Positions 31,634-36,739 of a DNA stretch of 36,739 bases are shown in pieces; positions within the stretch are counted from its first letter, which is position 1, and each line of letters opens with the position of its first letter. The DNA is from Candidatus Komeilibacteria bacterium S5_K13 (GTDB lineage: Bacteria; Patescibacteriota; Patescibacteriia; UBA1558; S5-K13): assembly GCA_019248485.1 (NCBI GenBank), contig JAEHGL010000009.1, positions 1 to 36,739 of the forward strand, given 5' to 3'. A program made the position numbers and the translations under genes. The notes under the pieces are model-generated. The model had not been told where the DNA came from and made no database searches. It was given only the letters and a program-made list of their open reading frames with translations.

Positions 31634-32164
31634 ATGAATGAAATGACTTTTAATAATTGGCTCGTATCATATGTAAATGCTGGAAGTCGTCAGAAACTTC
31701 AGAAAGTCGCGCTAGAGAAAATGATCGAGATGGGAAATTTTCAAGACTGGAAACAAATACATGACGATGAATACTATCGTTATGGCCAATTCAAAAATCT
31801 CAAAAAAATCGCGCAAGAAAAAGTGGTTGAGCTTGCTAGCTTTGGTAACTGGGTAAATATTTATGCTCGCTACAAGACTGGTAAGGACTACGGTTCAGCT
31901 TATGACTATCAACTTGGACCTATTGCCATCAAAAAAATGGTCGAGTTGGCTAATAATTTTAGCAGGTGGTTTTGTATCTACATGGATACATGTGATGACG
32001 AGGCGTACAAAGAGTATCAATCAATAGCTCTAGAGAAAATGATCGAGATGGGAAAACTTGAAGATTGGCAAGACATACTTGAATGGTGTCTCAGTCGTAG
32101 CTACATACCCGCCTACACCAATCTTAAAAAAACGTCTCTAGACCAAATAGAGAAGCTGGCATAA
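31634..32164 (+). CDS. Solitary repeat protein bracketed by WGR modules
   Basis: The 176-residue protein is built of four or five repeats of about 35 residues. Each has a core such as ALEKMIEMGNFQDWKQI, then KKIAQEKVVELASFGNW, IKKMVELANNFSRW and ALEKMIEMGKLEDWQDI. The pattern is a helical solenoid with a Gly/Asn-x-x-x-W turn. I do not recognise the family. It has a strong Shine-Dalgarno and its own terminator, and it is bracketed by repeat copies 3 and 4, which share a junction unlike copies 1 and 2. Its helical-repeat style recalls the gene at 10426. Confidence 0.8.
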   Translation: MNEMTFNNWLVSYVNAGSRQKLQKVALEKMIEMGNFQDWKQIHDDEYYRYGQFKNLKKIAQEKVVELASFGNWVNIYARYKTGKDYGSAYDYQLGPIAIKKMVELANNFSRWFCIYMDTCDDEAYKEYQSIALEKMIEMGKLEDWQDILEWCLSRSYIPAYTNLKKTSLDQIEKLA

Positions 32165-32200
32165 GCAGTGAACCCAAGCAAGTGGGGTAAACACAAAACA

Positions 32201-32229
32201 AAGAGGTATTCTTGCTGATACTTCTTTTT
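32201..32229 (+). terminator. Terminator after the solitary repeat-protein gene
   Basis: AAGAGGTAT (32201-32209) pairs with ATACTTCTT (32218-32226) through one wobble, followed by a T tract. Confidence 0.8.
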
Positions 32230-32347
32230 TATTTAATTTACTGCAGGTTATTAACAATCATGCCTCTAACCTCAAACACCAAGGAGCTCCATTATGTAAG
32301 AGTGAAAAATAATTTGAAATATATAGTAAGTAGCACGGTAGGGTAAA

Positions 32348-32492
32348 CTATAAATCAGCATACATTCTCAAATCAGGGATATGGACATACTCATTTTGTC
32401 TTTTAATTATTGTTCTAACATCGCTAACTATGCGACCCCATTAAATTTACATTACTTTATATACAAAAAACTCTTTATCAAAGGAGTTTTTT
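32348..32492 (-). repeat. WGR/terminator repeat module, copy 4
   Basis: The minus-strand frame reads WGRIVSDVRTIIKRQNEY and onward to TAG 32348-32350. The plus-strand hairpin AAAAAACTC (32465-32473) / GAGTTTTTT (32484-32492) is perfect. The junction GACCCCATTAAATTTACATT is shared with copy 3 and not with copies 1 and 2. Confidence 0.7.
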
Positions 32493-32711
32493 ATTATATC
32501 TATGATTAAAAACAAATTTATATAGCGTCAGTACGTTTAATAATAAGAGTTAACTAAATAAATAAGACCTAAAAAATAAAATTATAGCACAATACAGACA
32601 AGGAACTAACCAAAACCATTATACCAAATAAAAAATGCCCGTTTTGTATAATATAGACACGTAATTAAAAAGTGTATTATAGTACAATATTTAATTAGGT
32701 TTAGCTAAAAT
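32493..32711. other. AT-rich gap with no gene
   Basis: No reading frame with coding character is visible. A TATAAT near 32645 and a hairpin CTAAAAT-tt-ATTTTAG just after the response-regulator stop are seen, but the hairpin has no T tract. It separates the island from the second pilus region. Confidence 0.5.
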
Positions 32712-33107
32712 TTATTTTAGATTATTTTTATTGTTCAAATAATCTTTTATGTTGTTTATTATGTCTTCTAATTTATTTTCCGCTTTTATGTAGTATTTTA
32801 CGCCTTTGAAATCCAGATATTCATGTACTTTATCAGAGCTAGCGGTATTTGATACAACAAATATTGGGATGTTTTTTAACTTTGGATCGTTTTTACATTC
32901 TGTTACGAGGTCAATTCCAGTTTTTTTACCAAGTAAATAGTGATCTAACCATATAGCATGAATTGTTTTATTTTTTTTTAAACATTTTAGTCCGTCTTCT
33001 ACGCTACAAGCCATTTTTACAGAAAGTCCCATTTTTTCAAGCTTGGTCTCGATAGCTTTTAAAAGTGGCTTTTCATCTTCTACGACTAATATTTTTATTT
33101 TCTTCAT
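32712..33107 (-). CDS. Single-domain response regulator
   Basis: The 131-residue CheY-like receiver domain has acidic E10-D11, phospho-acceptor D55 (WLDHYLLG), S86 (VVSNTASS) and K108 (YYIKAEN). There is no output domain, so it signals by protein contact. It lies 17 nt downstream of the sensor kinase gene and is probably its partner. The position next to prepilin genes suggests control of pilus function (inference). Confidence 0.93.
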   Translation of the reverse strand: MKKIKILVVEDEKPLLKAIETKLEKMGLSVKMACSVEDGLKCLKKNKTIHAIWLDHYLLGKKTGIDLVTECKNDPKLKNIPIFVVSNTASSDKVHEYLDFKGVKYYIKAENKLEDIINNIKDYLNNKNNLK

Positions 33108-33124
33108 ATTCTTTTATATATTAA

Positions 33125-34702
33125 TTATGCAATTTTCTTTTCGCCAAACTTTTTTTGCATTCCAGATAATGGTAGGGAGACAAAGAATGTTGTTCCTTTT
33201 TTTTCTTCTGATTTAAAATATATATTTCCATTAGAATTTTCTACAATAGATTTTATGATGTATAAACCAAGTCCCGTGCCTTCGGTATTTTTTTCTCTTA
33301 CATTGCTGGCTCTAAATAGTTTTGTGAAGATTTTGTCTTGCTGATCTTTAGGTATTCCGAATCCGGTGTCAGACACGCTAATTAACACGTTCTTTTTTTC
33401 TTCTTTTATTGTCAATTTCACGGAACCTTTGTTTGGCGTATATTTAATAGCGTTTGAAAGTAAATTTTGGAATATCATTCTGGTTAATCCTGAATCTAAA
33501 TTGATTTTTTTGAGTTTTTTATCAAATAAAGACGTTATTTTTAATTTTTTTTCTTTTATTCCTGGTTCTAATTCTTTTATCACGCTTTGTGCCATTTTTT
33601 TGAGATCAATTGATGTGGGATCTATCATAAATGTCCCAAGTTCTAGTCGAGAGACATTTAGTAATGCATTTACAAGTGCTACCATTCTTTGATTTCCTGC
33701 ATATATCTCGTTGATAAATTGTTTTTGTTCTTTGTTCAATTTTCCGGCGTCTCCAGCCAAAAGCATTTCCGCATACCAATTAATGGAAGAAAGAGGAGTC
33801 CTCAATTGATGGCTTGCCAAAGATACGAATTCTGTTTTTGCTCTGTCTATTTGTTGTTCTTTTGTAATGTCTCTAAAAACCACAACGCAACCTATTATTT
33901 TATTTTCTTTATCTTTTATGGCTGAGGCGTTATTGGAAACATTAATTGTCTTTCCAGATTTTGTTATTAATAGGTCCTTGTGTGTAGATTGTTCTTTTTT
34001 GTTTTGTATTATATTTTCAATAAATGTGTCTTCTTCTTTTGTGGGATTTTCCTCAAGAGTAAATTTTAATGCTTCGTTATATTTTTTTCCTAAAATTTCC
34101 TTTTCGCTAAAACCAGAAATTTTTTCAGCAGCACTATTAAAAATAATTATTTTTAAGTTTTTATCTATAACAAATACGCCATCTCCCATACCATATAGTA
34201 TTGCTTTCATTTTGTCTTTTTCATATTCTAGATCAGTTTCCGTTTCTTCTATGTTTCTTATAATCTTTAGAGTTTCTTCTTTTATTTTTTCAAGTACTTT
34301 ATTTTTGCTCGATAGTTCTTTTGTTCTTTCTGTTACTTTTTTTTCTAACTCACTACCAGATTTTATGAAACAATCTGCCATCTTATTAACTGTTCTAGCG
34401 AGTTCACCAATTTCATCATTTGGAAATGTGTGTACGCGTTTTTTTGGATTTCCATTAATTATTTCCCTGGCTACTTCTATAATCTTTTTTAGAGGTTTCG
34501 TTATAACATTAAAAATTATTATATATAATATCAAAAATAATGTTAATAGAAATAGTATAACAGTTGGAAGTGCGCTAGCATAAGTATGAAGAATTTCTCC
34601 TTTAGAGAGGATATTTATTATATATAAAAAAGTTAGCCCCGATAAAAAAACAATGAGAATTATTATTAGCAATTTAAAACTAATTTTTAAATCTTTTTCC
34701 AT
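33125..34702 (-). CDS. Membrane sensor histidine kinase (HAMP-PAS-HisKA-HATPase)
   Basis: The 525-residue protein has two N-terminal membrane helices (about 10-31 and 44-66) with a very short outside loop. HAMP-like (about 68-120), coiled-coil and PAS (about 165-280, AILYGMGDGVFVIDKNLKII) segments follow. HisKA has ASHQLRTPLSS (H298), and HATPase has N box FQNLLSNAIKYTP, G1 VSDTGFGIP and EGTGLGLYII. The short outer loop suggests sensing in the membrane or by the cytosolic PAS. It forms a two-gene unit with the response regulator. Confidence 0.95.
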   Translation of the reverse strand: MEKDLKISFKLLIIILIVFLSGLTFLYIINILSKGEILHTYASALPTVILFLLTLFLILYIIIFNVITKPLKKIIEVAREIINGNPKKRVHTFPNDEIGELARTVNKMADCFIKSGSELEKKVTERTKELSSKNKVLEKIKEETLKIIRNIEETETDLEYEKDKMKAILYGMGDGVFVIDKNLKIIIFNSAAEKISGFSEKEILGKKYNEALKFTLEENPTKEEDTFIENIIQNKKEQSTHKDLLITKSGKTINVSNNASAIKDKENKIIGCVVVFRDITKEQQIDRAKTEFVSLASHQLRTPLSSINWYAEMLLAGDAGKLNKEQKQFINEIYAGNQRMVALVNALLNVSRLELGTFMIDPTSIDLKKMAQSVIKELEPGIKEKKLKITSLFDKKLKKINLDSGLTRMIFQNLLSNAIKYTPNKGSVKLTIKEEKKNVLISVSDTGFGIPKDQQDKIFTKLFRASNVREKNTEGTGLGLYIIKSIVENSNGNIYFKSEEKKGTTFFVSLPLSGMQKKFGEKKIA

Positions 34703-34754
34703 TGTTTGTTAGTGGGATTTATTTTTGAAAATCTAAATTATTATTTGAGGAGCG

Positions 34755-35213
34755 TTATCTTGTTACGCTTATTGTGGCGCTGTTTTCTGGACTTGTTGCG
34801 CAAACTGTTATTCTGCCACTTGTAGCATTTTTGTAAATTTCATACCCGGTGCCTTGCGTAGCGCCCTCATTGGGGTCTATTGGCATTGAAACTAGATATT
34901 CGCCATCTGTAGTCAAAATTGATAAATCTGTAAGAGAGTCACATGTTCCGGAGGTTCTGCATATTTCTTGAGTAGCGACGCCACATGTCGTACCAGATAA
35001 AATTTGGGTTGGTACCGTGCCATTATTATCAATAATATATTGATATGTTGCGTTTAAAATTGTGTTTACATCAACTCTTCTCTGGGCATTTCTAGCGTCT
35101 CCTAGTTGTTTATTCGGATTTATTGCCATAATTACAATACCAGCAAGTATGGCTATTGCTGCTACAACTAGCAGAATTTCTAATAAAGTAAAAGCTTGTT
35201 TTGTATTTTTCAT
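34755..35213 (-). CDS. Type IV pilin, PilE/PilA-like
   Basis: The 152-residue prepilin starts MKNTKQAFTLLEILLVVAAI, with Ala before the predicted cleavage and Glu at +5. The helix continues into AINPNKQLGDARNAQRRVDV, the standard pilin pattern of this phylum. The C-terminal head has four cysteines (CGVATQEICRTSGTC and a late VCA), able to form disulfides. It is the best candidate for a main or prominent pilin here. Its start overlaps the upstream PilX-like gene by 4 nt. Confidence 0.88.
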   Translation of the reverse strand: MKNTKQAFTLLEILLVVAAIAILAGIVIMAINPNKQLGDARNAQRRVDVNTILNATYQYIIDNNGTVPTQILSGTTCGVATQEICRTSGTCDSLTDLSILTTDGEYLVSMPIDPNEGATQGTGYEIYKNATSGRITVCATSPENSATISVTR

Positions 35214-35683
35214 GTTATTTTTCTTATTGTAGTTTTATAATATTTAGTAATATTAATTATATCATTTTTTTTGAAATCGGTAACTTCTTTCCAGGAAGAT
35301 ACATTTATAGTCGGCCTCAGTTGATCTACTATTATTTCTGTTTTTCTGAATGTTTGTCTAATTTCGCTGACTATCTGTAGTGTTCTATTGTCTCCAGCTC
35401 CAACTATTAAGGTATATTCGCAAGAACCCTCATCAACTATTATTGTATGTGTTTCTTCAGCTAGGTCATTATTTTGTCTTAGCTCTTCTAGTGCTTGTTC
35501 TGCACAGGCGTTTGCGAGGGCTTTTGTTTTATAGAGCTCTTCTACAGAAAGAAGCATGCGTGATGAACTTGCGCCAAAAAATAATATTGATGTAGTAATT
35601 GCTATTGCCACAACACCTATAATAAGCACACTTATTAAAACAATGTAACCTGGGCTGTTTTTATTAATAAATTTATAATTCAT
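35210..35683 (-). CDS. PilX-like pilus protein
   Basis: The 157-residue protein has a short polar N-terminus (MNYKFINKNSPG), a hydrophobic helix (about 13-37) and KTKALANACAEQALEEL, the PilX-type region after the helix. It has no FTLxE box. A small beta domain follows. It is translationally coupled to the PilE-like gene (4-nt overlap) and overlaps the upstream PilW-like gene by 11 nt. It is shorter than the PilX-like protein at 885-2375. Confidence 0.75.
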   Translation of the reverse strand: MNYKFINKNSPGYIVLISVLIIGVVAIAITTSILFFGASSSRMLLSVEELYKTKALANACAEQALEELRQNNDLAEETHTIIVDEGSCEYTLIVGAGDNRTLQIVSEIRQTFRKTEIIVDQLRPTINVSSWKEVTDFKKNDIINITKYYKTTIRKIT

Positions 35684-36248
35684 TTTTTTTTCTTAATGAC
35701 GCTCCACTATAAAAATATTTAGAATAAATATATTCACGTCTATTATTGTTTTGCTTGTAAGAAATTTTAAATCCAAAACTGATCGAATCAGGGGCGCTAT
35801 CTATTGATAAATTTCTTGCATTTAGGTCAGTCACTATAACATCTGAGTTGTTTATTGTAGTTGATATAATCTCTACTGTTGTTAATTCCCCAGAATAATC
35901 AATAGTTACGTCATGCATTATCATGTCATCACCATCTATAGCAAATTTAATAAGATCACTTGGATCGCTTGTTCGCGCATCAAGTGTTTTCACTATTTCA
36001 ATGGATCCTGTTTGATTATTTTTTGTTGGATTTTGTATTGCATACCCGTTTCTAATGTTTTGGGTTATGAGTTGTGTAATATAAGCACCTTGTTGTTCTA
36101 CGCTCATAACCGCTCTGTTTTTTACTTGTGATTCTAATAAAAAAGAAACAAGAGTTGATACTGATAATAATATTATAGAAGAAATTCCTATATATAATAT
36201 AAGTTCTACCAATGTGAAACCATTTTTTGTTGTATGATATTTTTTCAT
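35673..36248 (-). CDS. PilW/PulJ-like type IV prepilin
   Basis: The 191-residue protein has the leader MKKYHTTKNG, then FTLVELILYIGISSIILLSV, with a canonical Gly at -1 and Glu at +5. The head has QQGAYITQLITQNIRNGY, typical of PilW/PulJ. It follows the propeller protein by 2 nt and overlaps the PilX-like gene. It probably forms the minor-pilin complex of the second cluster. Confidence 0.85.
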   Translation of the reverse strand: MKKYHTTKNGFTLVELILYIGISSIILLSVSTLVSFLLESQVKNRAVMSVEQQGAYITQLITQNIRNGYAIQNPTKNNQTGSIEIVKTLDARTSDPSDLIKFAIDGDDMIMHDVTIDYSGELTTVEIISTTINNSDVIVTDLNARNLSIDSAPDSISFGFKISYKQNNNRREYIYSKYFYSGASLRKKNEL

Positions 36249-36250
36249 TT

Positions 36251-36739
36251 TTATTTTGCTGGTTGGATCGCCATAAATTCTCGACTTTTTCCAAGTCCAA
36301 AAACTTTGTTTCGTGCTTTATCATAGTAGAGTCCTAAAAGTGGTTCTCCGCCAGGACTTGTAGCAATTTGAGATAAGATTGTTGGTGTGGATGGATTTTC
36401 TATGTTTATCACAGAGAATCCAAATCCATATTTCCCCTCTGTTCCAATAAAAATATATTTAGAATCATAAAGATTTAATGCAACATCATAAATTGTGTCT
36501 CCTAAATCTATATAACCTGGGTCAAATAATACTGGGTTTTCCTTGCTACTTATGTCTATTGTATATAACATATTGTCATAAGACATTATAGCCGTATCCC
36601 CGCTTACTATAATTGATGTTGAAAAAGTGGTTCCGCCTCCTACCGAAGCATATCCAGTATTTATAATACTTTTTGGGTCACTTATATCTAAAATAAGTAG
36701 GCCTTTTCCATCGTCTTGCATGTTTGATATGTATGCATA
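36251..36739 (-). CDS. LVIVD-type propeller protein, N-terminus cut by window edge
   Basis: The frame stays open to the window end (residues YAYISN precede Met 36721). The visible part has repeats like GLLILDISDPKS, MLYTIDISSKENP and FGFSVINIENPSTP, the LVIVD beta-propeller pattern common in extracellular proteins. It sits 2 nt before a prepilin gene, so it is probably surface-displayed with the pilus, perhaps itself carrying a prepilin or signal sequence in the missing part. It parallels the propeller-bearing prepilin at 2951-5158. Confidence 0.8.
   Translation of the reverse strand, partial: YAYISNMQDDGKGLLILDISDPKSIINTGYASVGGGTTFSTSIIVSGDTAIMSYDNMLYTIDISSKENPVLFDPGYIDLGDTIYDVALNLYDSKYIFIGTEGKYGFGFSVINIENPSTPTILSQIATSPGGEPLLGLYYDKARNKVFGLGKSREFMAIQPAK

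Noticed and set aside
33867-34583. Long plus-strand frame opposite the sensor kinase
   Set aside because: It is antisense to a gene with complete kinase motifs and has low-complexity Ser/Phe composition.
1-36739. Alternative genetic code with TGA as Gly
   Set aside because: TGA ends several genes at expected positions, including two ATGA overlaps, and no in-frame TGA is needed to complete any family.

Overview
The window reads as a low-GC chromosomal segment of a candidate-phyla-radiation (Patescibacteria, Parcubacteria-like) bacterium. The reasons are the small dense genes, type IV pilus loci rich in prepilin-like proteins, mostly weak or absent ribosome-binding sites, short CxxC proteins and small palindromic intergenic repeats. 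TGA is used as a stop (for example in the ATGA overlaps at 2372-2375 and 18191-18194), so this is not a TGA-reading Gracilibacteria lineage. The taxonomic placement is inference from gene style; no rRNA or ribosomal protein gene is present.

Layout. (1) 1-8234, minus strand: a pilus operon in the order pilB, pilC, a PilV-like prepilin fused to a seven-repeat propeller-like domain, a PilW/PulJ-like prepilin, a PilX-like protein and a partial pilM. (2) 8.4-15.6 kb: housekeeping and small genes. These include a two-helix membrane protein, a 43-residue Lys-rich histone-H1-like protein, a PHP phosphoesterase with zinc ribbon, two unknown genes in matching promoter/terminator cassettes, three tiny CxxC proteins and a four-gene minus-strand operon (thiol-redox lipoprotein, CPxC membrane protein, unknown, RBBP9-like hydrolase). 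(3) 15.6-16.8 kb: a tRNA and repeat zone. It has a functional tRNA-Arg(UCU) preceded by two tandem tRNA-Arg-derived units broken by structured insertions, a defective tRNA-His-like sequence and an intact tRNA-His(GUG). (4) 16.85-18.75 kb: a four-gene operon (unknown, HAD-like, DUF3795, HD). (5) 18.75-32.5 kb: an accessory island. It carries a HigB / HigA-ImmA / T4-beta-family / sce7726 cluster, a DUF5677 + PD-(D/E)XK protein next to a HEPN-like protein, an HTH-zinc-ribbon protein, a tyrosine recombinase, a large serine recombinase, a Nudix hydrolase and solitary single-gene units. (6) 32.7-36.74 kb, minus strand: a response regulator and sensor kinase, then a second prepilin cluster (PilE-like, PilX-like, PilW-like) and a partial LVIVD-type propeller protein.

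The least conventional material is in the island and its left edge. Four copies of an intergenic module (a terminator hairpin joined to a short antisense reading frame beginning W-G-R/Q) bracket two solitary genes. Copies 2 and 3 share a perfect 29-bp direct repeat about 12 kb apart that encloses the toxin-antitoxin, nuclease and recombinase genes, so they are candidate element ends. Two other solitary genes (10.4-12.8 kb) share almost identical promoters, operator-like palindromes and terminators. All four solitary genes have a TTGACA -35 box and a strong Shine-Dalgarno, unlike most neighbours. Together this suggests single-gene units that move by recombination between flanking repeats; that is a hypothesis.

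The pilus genes at both ends would form one surface machine: PilB powers it, PilC is the platform, PilM belongs to the inner-membrane alignment complex, and the prepilins build the fibre and tip, with propeller proteins as likely exposed adhesive parts.
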